Origin: Campylobacterales bacterium
Lineage (GTDB): Bacteria > Campylobacterota > Campylobacteria > Campylobacterales > QNZT01
Direction of reading: 5' to 3'
Length of the DNA stretch: 40,648 nt
Assembly (NCBI GenBank): GCA_027068765.1
Contig: JAMOMC010000059.1
Span: 1 to 40,648 of the forward strand
The first letter of the stretch is position 1; each line of letters starts with the position of its first letter. This document shows, one piece after another, positions 8,250-15,304 of the stretch. A program made the translations under genes and the position numbers. The notes under the pieces are model-generated. The model did no database searches and was not told the origin of the DNA. It saw only the letters and a list, made by a program, of their open reading frames with translations.

Positions 8250-10075
8250 ATAAAATAATAAAACAAGTTAGAGACAATATAAAAAAGCGTTCACTAAAAA
8301 GTAGAGCTATCTATCTTAGTCGTATGCAAGAGGCAGAAAAAAGAGGTGTAAATAGAGCAAAGTTAGGATGTAGCAATATAGCACATGCTTTTGCATCAAT
8401 GAAAGAGAGTGAAAAAGCATTTCCGTCTTTGCTAAATCATCCAAATATCGCAATCGTTACAGCATATAACGACATGCTTTCAGCCCATGAGCCATATAGA
8501 CTCTATCCATCGTTAATTAAGCGAACACTTGCAGATTTGGGAGCAACTTCTCAAGTTGCGGGAGGAGTGCCAGCAATGTGTGATGGTGTCACACAATCGC
8601 AACCTGGAATGGATCTTAGTCTATTTAGCCGAGACAATATCGCAATGGGTACAGCCATAGCTCTTTCACATAATGTATATGATGGAGCATTGTATCTTGG
8701 TGTTTGTGACAAGATTGTTCCTGGACTTTTGATAGGGGCTTTGGCATTTGGTCATCTTCCTTCTGTCTTTGTGCCAGCAGGTCCTATGACTTCTGGTATA
8801 TCAAATGCTAAAAAAGCTAAAGTAAGAGAAGAGTTTGCTAAAGGAGATGTTGATGAAAATACTCTGCTTAAGGTTGAATCAGCATCTTATCATAGTAGTG
8901 GAACTTGTACATTTTATGGAACAGCAAACTCAAATCAGATGCTTTTGGAGATGATGGGGCTTCAACTTCCAAATAGCTCTTTTATAAATACAAACACCAA
9001 TCTTCGAGAAGCACTAACTGAAGAAGCTTCAAAAAGTATCTTAAAAATGACTAAAATAGTAGGAGATTATAAACCTCTTTATAAGATTATTGATGAGAGA
9101 AGCTTTGTTAATGCTATAGTTGGCTTGATGGCAACAGGTGGTTCAACCAATCATACGATACATCTTATAGCGATGGCAAGAGCGGCTGGAATTATACTCA
9201 CTTGGGAGGATTTTGATGCACTCTCCAAAGTGACACCACTTCTTTGCAGAATGTATCCAAATGGTCAAGCTGATGTAAACCATTTTAGAGATGCTGGAGG
9301 TATGAGTGTTGTAATTTATCAACTTTTAAGTGCTGGATTGATTTTTGAAGATGTAGAGACTATCATAGGTAGAGGGCTTGAAAAATATATAGTTGAGCCT
9401 AGCTTAGAAGATGGTGAGCTTAAATTTAACGAAGGGTTAAAAGTCTCTAAGAATGAAAATGTTATTTCATCTTTTGCATCTGCATTTAGTAGTGAAGGGG
9501 GCTTAAGATTGCTTGGTGGAAATATTGGTCAAAGTGTTATTAAAACATCTGCTTTAAAAAAAGAGCATCTTTTTATCGAAGCCAAAGCGATAGTTTTTGA
9601 ATCTCAACAAGAGCTAAAGAGTGCATTTGAAAAAGGTGAGTTAGAGAGGGATTTTATCGCAGTAGTTCGATATCAAGGACCAAAATCTAACGGTATGCCA
9701 GAACTTCACGGACTCTTACCATCACTTGGAGTTTTACAAGATAAAGGTTTTAAAGTTGCAATTGTTACAGACGGACGAATGTCTGGGGCTTCTGGAAAAG
9801 TACCTTCAGCAATTCACATATCTCCAGAAGCTTCAGATAATGGAGTGATTGCAAAAATACAAACTGGCGATATAATCTCTTTTGATGTTCAAAAAGGTGT
9901 GGTAGAGCTTAAAGTAGATGAAGATGAGTTAAATGCGAGAGAGATTAAAAGAGTAGATCTCTCTACTAATCGTTATGGTTTTGGTCGTGAACTTTTTGTC
10001 TCAATGAGAAGAAGTGTTGGTAGTGCAAAAGAGGGTGCTTGTGTTTTTGATATTTGTGGAAAGGAGCGAGCATGA
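8246..10075 (+). CDS. edd: phosphogluconate dehydratase
   Basis: Edd dehydrates 6-phosphogluconate to 2-keto-3-deoxy-6-phosphogluconate, the committed Entner-Doudoroff step. It belongs to the IlvD/Edd family of iron-sulfur dehydratases. The 609-residue length fits Edd rather than IlvD (about 560). Cluster and active-site segments are visible: AYNDMLSAHEPY, GVPAMCDGVTQSQPGMDLS, LGVCDKIVPGLL, GTCTFYGTANSNQM and, near the end, TDGRMSGASGKVPSAIH. The ATG overlaps the pgl stop by 4 nt and the gene's own TGA overlaps the eda ATG. As an Fe-S dehydratase it should be oxygen-sensitive, consistent with a microaerobic or anaerobic life. Confidence 0.96.
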   Translation: MNKIIKQVRDNIKKRSLKSRAIYLSRMQEAEKRGVNRAKLGCSNIAHAFASMKESEKAFPSLLNHPNIAIVTAYNDMLSAHEPYRLYPSLIKRTLADLGATSQVAGGVPAMCDGVTQSQPGMDLSLFSRDNIAMGTAIALSHNVYDGALYLGVCDKIVPGLLIGALAFGHLPSVFVPAGPMTSGISNAKKAKVREEFAKGDVDENTLLKVESASYHSSGTCTFYGTANSNQMLLEMMGLQLPNSSFINTNTNLREALTEEASKSILKMTKIVGDYKPLYKIIDERSFVNAIVGLMATGGSTNHTIHLIAMARAAGIILTWEDFDALSKVTPLLCRMYPNGQADVNHFRDAGGMSVVIYQLLSAGLIFEDVETIIGRGLEKYIVEPSLEDGELKFNEGLKVSKNENVISSFASAFSSEGGLRLLGGNIGQSVIKTSALKKEHLFIEAKAIVFESQQELKSAFEKGELERDFIAVVRYQGPKSNGMPELHGLLPSLGVLQDKGFKVAIVTDGRMSGASGKVPSAIHISPEASDNGVIAKIQTGDIISFDVQKGVVELKVDEDELNAREIKRVDLSTNRYGFGRELFVSMRRSVGSAKEGACVFDICGKERA

Positions 10076-10698
10076 ATGCTTATGAAGTTATGCAGATCTC
10101 TCCCATTGTACCTGTAATTGCTCTTGAAAATGTAGATTATGCTCTGCCTTTGGCTTATGCACTACTTGAGGGAGGCATCCATGTCATGGAGGTTACACTT
10201 CGAACAAAAGAGGGCTTAAAATCGATAGAAAGTATCGCTAAAAATATACCACAGATGCACATTGGAGCTGGTACGGTTGTTAATGCGGATAGTTTTAAAA
10301 GGGCGGTTGATTGTGGTGCAGAGTTTATCTTTAGTCCTGGAATTAGCAAAGAGCTTATTCAGAGTTCACTTGATACAAAAATTGCACTTATACCAGGAGT
10401 TGCTACTGCATCTGAGGTGATGTTTGCTTTTAATAATGGTTTTGAACAGTGTAAACTTTTTCCAGCTACTGCTGTTGGCGGAGTTGAAACACTTAAAGCA
10501 TATCAAGGACCTTTTGCTTCGATGCATTTTTGTCCGACAGGTGGAATTGATCTTGAAAATTTAAATGAGTTTTTATCTCTTAGTAATGTATCTTGTGTTG
10601 GTGGTAGTTTCATTGTGCCAAAAGATGCGATAGAAAATAGAGACTTTAAACATATAACAGCACTTTGTAAAGAGGCATTAGAAGTAATTAAGATATAA
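10072..10698 (+). CDS. eda: KDPG aldolase (2-dehydro-3-deoxy-phosphogluconate aldolase)
   Basis: Eda splits KDPG into pyruvate and glyceraldehyde 3-phosphate and closes the Entner-Doudoroff route. This class I aldolase has 208 residues: the active-site Glu40 in VMEVTLRT, GAGTV, PGVATASE and the Schiff-base Lys128 in CKLFPA, followed by FCPTGGI. The frame is open to 10054, but the ATG at 10072 overlaps the edd stop as ATGA and has AAGGAG at 10061-10066, so it is the real start. It ends the tight operon. A TATAAT that spans its stop codon may drive the following small gene. Confidence 0.96.
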   Translation: MNAYEVMQISPIVPVIALENVDYALPLAYALLEGGIHVMEVTLRTKEGLKSIESIAKNIPQMHIGAGTVVNADSFKRAVDCGAEFIFSPGISKELIQSSLDTKIALIPGVATASEVMFAFNNGFEQCKLFPATAVGGVETLKAYQGPFASMHFCPTGGIDLENLNEFLSLSNVSCVGGSFIVPKDAIENRDFKHITALCKEALEVIKI

Positions 10699-10699
10699 T
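10694..10699 (+). promoter_or_regulatory. possible internal -10 at the end of eda
   Basis: TATAAT overlaps the TAA stop of eda and lies 30 nt before the start of the small membrane-anchored gene. It could give that gene expression independent of the sugar operon. In AT-rich DNA a chance match is quite possible. Confidence 0.3.
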
Positions 10700-10728
10700 C
10701 TCACAAGAGAGTATAAAAGGAGATATAT

Positions 10729-11103
10729 ATGTTAAAAAATCTATTACCAATTGCATTAGCTGCAGGACTTCTGTTTTTTGGTTGGCAAGCTTATGATGAA
10801 GCTAAACCTGAGACAAGAGATAAGAGGGTATATTCTGAATTAAAACCGTATATCCCATATAAAATTGAAAAACGAGTTGGTGGGCTTAGCATATCAAGTA
10901 CCTTAAATGATGATATAGAAAAACCACCAGCAACACAGGTGTACCATAGATTAGACGAGCTTGAGAAGTTGTGGGGAAAAAGATACTTGAAACTTGAAAA
11001 AAATCAGCTTTTTGTTTTGGATGATAATAATAAGACAATAAAAACAATTTTGCTTCAAAATGAGAAAGAGCTATCTTATGTTAAGAGTTTTTTTGGGCTC
11101 TAA
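10729..11103 (+). CDS. small membrane-anchored protein of unknown function
   Basis: This 124-residue protein has a single hydrophobic segment at about 4-22 (LLPIALAAGLLFFGW), then a charged, mostly hydrophilic part. It is likely an N-terminal anchor with the rest in the periplasm, although a cleaved signal is possible. The C-terminal half (HRLDELEKLWGKRYLKLE, then LFVLDDNNKTIKTILLQN) looks like a small alpha/beta domain. I recognise no family. It follows eda by 30 nt on the same strand with a strong AAAGGAG site, so it is probably co-transcribed with the Entner-Doudoroff genes at least in part; the proximity alone does not show a metabolic role. Confidence 0.7.
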   Translation: MLKNLLPIALAAGLLFFGWQAYDEAKPETRDKRVYSELKPYIPYKIEKRVGGLSISSTLNDDIEKPPATQVYHRLDELEKLWGKRYLKLEKNQLFVLDDNNKTIKTILLQNEKELSYVKSFFGL

Positions 11104-11175
11104 GTATTTATCTATAAAAATGATAGTTTTTGATTATATTTTTTAAAAACTCATTTTTTTCTCATTAATTTTTAT

Positions 11176-11181
11176 TATAAT
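11176..11181 (+). promoter_or_regulatory. candidate -10 of the YiiX-like gene
   Basis: TATAAT lies 21 nt before the ATG at 11203, in a 99-nt AT-rich gap. An AAAGGAT ribosome binding site follows at about 11188-11194. No -35 is recognised. Confidence 0.45.
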
Positions 11182-11202
11182 AGATTTAAAGGATAATAAA
11201 TT

Positions 11203-11808
11203 ATGAAGAAATATATACTTTTACTGGCTCTATTTTTTACTCAAGCTTATTCAGAGGCTCCTAATCATCTGTTTAAAGATGCTGATATAATTTTTCAAGA
11301 TGCACAATCTTCGCAATCAAAAGCAATTAAATTAGCAACTTCTTCAAAATATTCTCATGTTGGGATTATTTTTAAAGATAATGGTAAATTATATGTTTAT
11401 GAAGCGGTTGAGCCTGTTAAAATTACACCTCTTAAAAGATGGATTAAAAATGGTAAAAATGAGCATTTTGTGTTAAAGAGATTAAAAGATGAAACCTTAT
11501 TGACATTTCAAAATCTAAAAAATATGAAAAAGATTGGAGAGAGTTTTTTAGGTAGGCATTATGATGGGCTTTTTGGTTGGGGAGATGATAAAATTTACTG
11601 TAGTGAGCTTGTTTGGAAAGTTTATGAAAGAGCATTAGGTGTTAAACTTGGTCCTCTTAAAAAACTTAAAACTTTTGATCTGACTCATCCTATTGTCAAA
11701 AAAAAGCTTTATGAGAGGTATGGAAATAAGATACCATTTGAAGAGTTTGCTATTGCTCCTCAAGGTATTTTTGACTCTAAGTTATTAAAAATAGTTTATA
11801 GCAATTAA
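11203..11808 (+). CDS. exported YiiX/YebB-like NlpC/P60-superfamily hydrolase
   Basis: This 201-residue protein has an N-terminal signal peptide (residues 1-17, KKYILLLALFFTQAYS) and a permuted papain-like fold of the YiiX type. His52 in YSHVGIIF and Cys133 in YCSELVWKVYE are the expected catalytic pair, with Glu67 in YEAVEPV a candidate third residue. Members of this group are thought to cut amide or ester bonds in lipids or cell-wall peptides; the substrate is not known here. It should act in the periplasm or at the membrane. The gene is a single unit that converges on a small minus-strand ORF 19 nt beyond its stop. Confidence 0.8.
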   Translation: MKKYILLLALFFTQAYSEAPNHLFKDADIIFQDAQSSQSKAIKLATSSKYSHVGIIFKDNGKLYVYEAVEPVKITPLKRWIKNGKNEHFVLKRLKDETLLTFQNLKNMKKIGESFLGRHYDGLFGWGDDKIYCSELVWKVYERALGVKLGPLKKLKTFDLTHPIVKKKLYERYGNKIPFEEFAIAPQGIFDSKLLKIVYSN

Positions 11809-11827
11809 AAAAAATAGAAAATTCCTA

Positions 11828-12031
11828 CTAAAGTAGTCCAATCTCTTTTAAAATAGGTCTAATTTCTATGGATATTTCAGCGAGTATATCTGGAATTATA
11901 CTCATAGCTTCATCCTCTAAATACCACTCTTCGAGTCGTTTATGCATCAAGTTTTTCTCATCTTCGGTGATTTTTTGAGATTTCTCTACAGCATTTTTTA
12001 TATCTTCAAAATGTTTTTTTCTTTGAATCAT
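11828..12031 (-). CDS. small helical protein downstream of rnpB, unknown function
   Basis: This 67-residue protein is acidic, cytosolic and predicted almost entirely helical (KKHFEDIKNAVEKSQKI, ITEDEKNLMHKRLEEWY). It has no membrane segment and no cysteine. A good AGGAGAG ribosome binding site precedes the ATG. The start lies only 21 nt after the 3' end of RNase P RNA on the same strand, with no room for a separate terminator and promoter, so it is most likely read from the rnpB promoter. I do not recognise the family; a small regulator or scaffold are both possible. Confidence 0.6.
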   Translation of the reverse strand: MIQRKKHFEDIKNAVEKSQKITEDEKNLMHKRLEEWYLEDEAMSIIPDILAEISIEIRPILKEIGLL

Positions 12032-12052
12032 AATCTCTCCTTTTAATTTTAA

Positions 12053-12370
12053 TAGGCACAGCGATAAGCTGGATTCTGTCGTTGGATGATTATTTATCTA
12101 AGAGATATTTTACAATAACTCTTTAGCGAAGTGCAAAATTTTAAGACTTATACCACACACTTCTTGCTGCAGGTTGGGTTTTCAAAGCTACTTAGATTGC
12201 TCAAAGTACTGGTAGGCTCTTACTCTACCGTTTCACCCTTACCAAATAATGGCGGTTTACTTTCTGTTGCACTATCCCTCAGGTTACCCTGGCCATCTGT
12301 TAGATGGAACCCTATCTTAAAGCAGCCCAGACTTTCCTCTAGTTTTACTAGCAATCATCTGCTGTACCTA
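12053..12370 (-). ncRNA. rnpB: RNase P RNA, bacterial type A
   Basis: This is the catalytic RNA of RNase P, which matures tRNA 5' ends. On the minus strand the conserved GAGGAAAGTC of CR-I, the AGTGCAACAGAAA block followed by ACCGCC, the GGTAAGGGTGAAACGGT block with AAGAGCCTACCAG, and the 3' ACAGAATCCAGCTTAT element occur in the right order. Both ends are set by helix P1: TAGGTACAGC at the 5' end pairs with GCTGTGCCTA at the 3' end, with one G-U pair, giving 318 nt. A plus-strand open frame across 12131-12382 is only the antisense of this RNA. A strong promoter lies directly upstream. Confidence 0.95.
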
Positions 12371-12375
12371 ATGCA

Positions 12376-12404
12376 ATTATAGCGAAAAAATATTATTGTA
12401 ACAA
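12376..12404 (-). promoter_or_regulatory. rnpB promoter, -35 and -10
   Basis: On the minus strand TTGTTA (12399-12404) and TATAAT (12376-12381) are separated by 17 nt. The predicted start is 6 nt downstream, at the 5' end of helix P1. A GTAACAA direct repeat (12398-12404 and 12408-12414 on the plus strand, 10 bp apart) gives a second -35-like copy one helical turn upstream. Confidence 0.75.
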
Positions 12405-12467
12405 TGTGTAACAAGGTAAAATATTTTTTTCTTTAAAAGAGTAATTTTATACTAAAGGTTTTTTTTA

Positions 12468-12476
12468 TGCTACAAT
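12468..12476 (+). promoter_or_regulatory. extended -10 promoter of the thioredoxin gene
   Basis: TGCTACAAT (TG-N-TACAAT) lies 24 nt before the ATG at 12501, with AAGGAG at 12488-12493. The 11-nt string ACAATGTGTAA that includes part of this -10 also occurs at 12401-12411 beside the rnpB -35. Confidence 0.5.
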
Positions 12477-12500
12477 GTGTAAAAAATAAGGAGTAGAGAT

Positions 12501-12893
12501 ATGAAAAAATTAGTTTCTTTGTTATTCGTTTGTATTATAAGTGGTAGCACTTTGTTTGGTTTTGAACATTTAAAAAGTGTTAAAGAGTTTGAAGAGATAA
12601 CCAAAAAAGGAAATTTTATAGTAGATTTTTATGCTACTTGGTGCAACCCTTGTGTTGAGATGGAAAAAAACTTAAAAACTTTAAGTAAAGATATGAAAGA
12701 TGTTACAATCTATAAGGTAAATATAGAAGAGAGTGTCGAGCTTTTAGAAAAATACGGTACACCTCAAGTTCCTGCAATTTTATATATTAAAGATGGAAAA
12801 ATTCTTCAAGGATATATTGGATTAAAAGAGGTTAAAGAGCTTAAAAAAGATGTTGTAAAATATTTTACAAATAAAAAGCTAGCAAAAAAGTAA
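12501..12893 (+). CDS. exported thioredoxin-like protein
   Basis: This 130-residue protein has a signal peptide (about 1-20, KKLVSLLFVCIISGSTLFG) and a single thioredoxin fold. The redox motif is WCNPC (Trp47, Cys48, Cys51) and the cis-proline is Pro91 in QVPAIL. It should work in the periplasm as a disulfide reductase or oxidase. The neighbouring eight-cysteine exported gene (13082) is a natural candidate client, although that link is only by position. WCNPC is not the CGPC of cytosolic thioredoxin, so redox potential and partner may differ. A KK-rich tail ends the protein. It is transcribed alone from a good extended -10. Confidence 0.85.
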   Translation: MKKLVSLLFVCIISGSTLFGFEHLKSVKEFEEITKKGNFIVDFYATWCNPCVEMEKNLKTLSKDMKDVTIYKVNIEESVELLEKYGTPQVPAILYIKDGKILQGYIGLKEVKELKKDVVKYFTNKKLAKK

Positions 12894-13018
12894 AATAAAC
12901 TTTCCTAAAATATATAATTATTACTTTTTTCTAAGAAAGAAGTAGATTATATATTGATTTCTTCAATCTACTGTATAAATTCCTCTATTTTTTAAGTATA
13001 AAATATTTTTTACCTTTA

Positions 13019-13047
13019 TTGACTTAACTTAAATATTTCTTTATACT
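13019..13047 (+). promoter_or_regulatory. sigma70-type promoter of the cysteine-rich gene
   Basis: TTGACT (13019-13024) and TATACT (13042-13047) are spaced by exactly 17 nt. This is one of the few promoters in the window with a near-consensus -35. The start would fall near 13054, and AAAAGGAG precedes the ATG at 13082. Strong expression is suggested. Confidence 0.7.
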
Positions 13048-13081
13048 ATATAGTGTAAAACAATTTAAAAGGAGTTCAATT

Positions 13082-13465
13082 ATGAACAAAATAGTAACAG
13101 CTTTAGTAGCATTAGGTTTGGCAGTTAGCCTTCAAGCAGGCACGGTTAAGTGTGATTTTCCAGTATACAAATCAGAGCCGATTTGGAAAACTGTAATTAA
13201 AAAAATTCCTAAAAAAGAGTGTTGGGAAGAAGAGCAAAAATCAGCTGTTAATTTTAAAGATAGTGGGTCAGATGCTTGCAATTCAGGCGGTATAGTTATC
13301 TCTAAAAGATGTGTAGTTACAAAATGTAGAACAGTATATGAGTCATATGAAGAGAAAATTTTAGTTGGTTATAAAAATTATGCTAAATGTGGTGTAGGAT
13401 GTGGTGAGATTACTAAAATCGCTGACTGCAAACTTGAGACAATTCCAGGAACTGTAAGTTATTAG
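13082..13465 (+). CDS. exported eight-cysteine protein of unknown function
   Basis: This 127-residue protein has a clear signal peptide with likely cleavage after SLQA (residue 19). The mature part holds eight cysteines (24, 47, 66, 77, 82, 103, 107, 116), an even number suited to four disulfides. The segment SEPIWKTVIKKIPKKECWEEE recalls the N-terminal ECW/DCWDE motif of some glycine-zipper outer-membrane proteins, and YESYEEKILVGYKNYA recalls their C-terminal beta segment. The glycine zipper between them is missing here and is replaced by a cysteine-bearing loop. That comparison is from memory and tentative. It has a near-consensus promoter and a strong terminator, so it is an independent, probably well-expressed gene. 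Confidence 0.7.
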   Translation: MNKIVTALVALGLAVSLQAGTVKCDFPVYKSEPIWKTVIKKIPKKECWEEEQKSAVNFKDSGSDACNSGGIVISKRCVVTKCRTVYESYEEKILVGYKNYAKCGVGCGEITKIADCKLETIPGTVSY

Positions 13466-13474
13466 TTTCTTAAG

Positions 13475-13500
13475 GTAGATGTTTTTTATTAAACATCTAC
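13475..13500 (+). terminator. terminator of the cysteine-rich gene
   Basis: A 10-bp perfect stem (GTAGATGTTT at 13475-13484, AAACATCTAC at 13491-13500) with a 6-nt loop starts 9 nt after the stop codon and is followed by the T-rich TTGTCTTATCTTT. The 245 nt between it and the next gene's end hold nothing recognisable. Confidence 0.75.
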
Positions 13501-13745
13501 TTGTCTTATCTTTATTACTTGATTTTCTATAAATTTCATTAGTAAGCCATATACATAAAATTTTTGTTTAGATTTTTACTACATAAGTATTTTATTTGGT
13601 AGATTTTAAAATAGGATGAGAAGTATCATTTTGGTAACACTATTTTAATATTTGCACAATTTCTTCTTCTTCACTTAGATTTTTTAACTTTTAATACCTC
13701 TAATAATTTTATTTTTTCTTGGCATTGATAAGGATGGGAGAGAGT

Positions 13746-14495
13746 TTAATTTTTTCTATTTGATATAAATTCAATCAAACTTTTATAATACTCTCCTTTG
13801 CACTCTCCACACTCTTTAAGGTTATTTGCATGTTTTACCAAAAGGTTATCAACTTCATTTACAATCTCTTCTAAATCATCAGATAAAAATATAAGATTTA
13901 AATCCTCTTTTGAGATGACTCCCTCTTTGATCATAGAGTTTTTTATAAATTCATATAGAGGTTGCCAATACTCTATACCAACTAAGATAATTTTTACCTG
14001 AGAGATTTTTTTAGTCTGCATAAGTGTTAATGCTTCAAAAAGTTCATCCAATGTCCCAAAACCACCAGGGAAGATGATGTAAGTAAAAGAGTATTTTACA
14101 AGCATTACTTTTCTTGCAAAAAAGTAATCAAATCCTATCTCTGTTGTTGTATATTTATTTGGTTTTTGCTCTTGTGGAAGTGCTATATTTAAACCAATTG
14201 ATTCGCACCCTCCACACTCATATGCACCTTTATTTGCCGCCTCCATAATACCACCACCTCCACCTGTAATGATATTATATCCATTTGCACAAAGCATACT
14301 ACAAAGCTTTGTAGCTTTTTTATAGTAAGGGTTGTTTTTATCACTTCTTGCACTTCCAAAGAGTGTTATAGAAGGACCTAACTCTTTTAACTCTTCAAAA
14401 CCTTTGACAAAATCAGACATAACTTTAAAAACACTCCAGATGTCATCTTTTTCAATATCATTTATAAATCTATTTTTAGAGTTTTTTCTTGCCAC
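13746..14495 (-). CDS. LOG-family / TIGR00730-type nucleotide phosphoribohydrolase-like protein
   Basis: This 249-residue Rossmann-fold protein has both LOG hallmarks: GGGGGIMEAANKGA (78-91) and PGGFGTLDE (143-151). LOG proteins cleave nucleoside 5'-monophosphates to free base and ribose 5-phosphate; in plants and some bacteria they release cytokinins, while in many bacteria they are nucleotide-salvage enzymes. Length and the N-terminal extension of about 40 residues fit the longer bacterial subgroup. Its first base overlaps the last base of fliY, so it is the last gene of the fliA-fliM-fliY unit. A function in motility is not implied by the domain. Confidence 0.85.
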   Translation of the reverse strand: MARKNSKNRFINDIEKDDIWSVFKVMSDFVKGFEELKELGPSITLFGSARSDKNNPYYKKATKLCSMLCANGYNIITGGGGGIMEAANKGAYECGGCESIGLNIALPQEQKPNKYTTTEIGFDYFFARKVMLVKYSFTYIIFPGGFGTLDELFEALTLMQTKKISQVKIILVGIEYWQPLYEFIKNSMIKEGVISKEDLNLIFLSDDLEEIVNEVDNLLVKHANNLKECGECKGEYYKSLIEFISNRKN

Positions 14496-15304
14496 TATTT
14501 TAGCTGTGAGAGAATCTCTTTTGGAGTACCAATATCAACTATTTGAATTCCAAAATTACCCTCTACAATCACAACTTCTCCTTTTGCAATTATCTTATCA
14601 CCAACTAAAACATCTAAAGGCTCATTTGCAAGCTGATCAAGCTCCACAACTGAACCGATGTCCATATTTAATACATCTTTTAAAAGAACAGTTTTTGTCC
14701 CGATTCTAACTCTAATAGGAAGAGCCACATCTAAAAGAAGTTCCATATTTTTAAGCTCATCTTCGCTTAGAGTAGATGCACTCTTATCGTCATCATTATC
14801 ATCTTCTAAAATACCAAAATTTGAGATAAATTCACTATCTCCTGCTATATACATATTTGCTGTTGTATTTGCAATATTGGTTTTTATTGTATATAATTTA
14901 GAGAAGTTTTCAAAGTTTTGACCATCTTCAAAATAGTCAATACTTTGAAGTTCAAAATTTAAAGAGGGCAGGTCATCTTGAGCTGATAGTGTTGTAGATA
15001 CGGCTCCAAATATATTTGAAATTATCTCTTTAGTTGCATCTATATCATCTTCATTCATGCTAAGTTGCTCTTCTCCCTCACCTCCAAGCATCAAATCACC
15101 CAAACAAGTAGCAAGAGATGTTTCCATGGATAAAGAAATTTGTCCTTTTTCACAAGATAAAACTGCAAAAGCAATAGCAGCATCAATTTTTAAATCACCT
15201 TCAATTTTTTGTTCATCTTCTGTTGTAATTGTTGGTGCTTGACCTGTTAAGCCTTCTATTACTGATGATGTTTCTGCTATAAGCAGATTTATAAAACTAT
15301 TCAT
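14495..15304 (-). CDS. fliY: flagellar motor switch protein FliY
   Basis: This 269-residue protein is the FliN-type switch component found in Campylobacterota alongside FliM. The C-terminal ~85 residues are a SpoA/FliN domain (LLLDVALPIRVRIGTK, then MDIGSVVELDQLANEPLDVLV). The N-terminal part is CheC-like. The usual CheC-site pattern (D/S)xxxExxN appears altered: D89-x3-E93 is present, but position 96 is Ser and Asn follows at 97, so CheY-P phosphatase activity may be absent. It overlaps fliM by 8 nt upstream and the LOG gene by 1 nt downstream. It acts at the cytoplasmic C-ring. Confidence 0.92.
   Translation of the reverse strand: MNSFINLLIAETSSVIEGLTGQAPTITTEDEQKIEGDLKIDAAIAFAVLSCEKGQISLSMETSLATCLGDLMLGGEGEEQLSMNEDDIDATKEIISNIFGAVSTTLSAQDDLPSLNFELQSIDYFEDGQNFENFSKLYTIKTNIANTTANMYIAGDSEFISNFGILEDDNDDDKSASTLSEDELKNMELLLDVALPIRVRIGTKTVLLKDVLNMDIGSVVELDQLANEPLDVLVGDKIIAKGEVVIVEGNFGIQIVDIGTPKEILSQLK

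Noticed and set aside
11111-11131. Terminator after the 124-residue gene (CTAT...ATAG followed by TTTTT)
   Set aside because: A 4-bp A/T stem is too weak to claim, although the T-run is suggestive.
12131-12382. Plus-strand open frame of 83 codons
   Set aside because: It lies almost wholly on the antisense of RNase P RNA, whose conserved blocks and P1 helix explain the sequence.
12923-12972. Nested imperfect hairpins after the thioredoxin gene (ACTTTTTTCT/AGAAAGAAGT and AGTAGATT/AATCTACT)
   Set aside because: One has a mismatch and no T-tract and the other a 16-nt loop; neither can be called a terminator with confidence.
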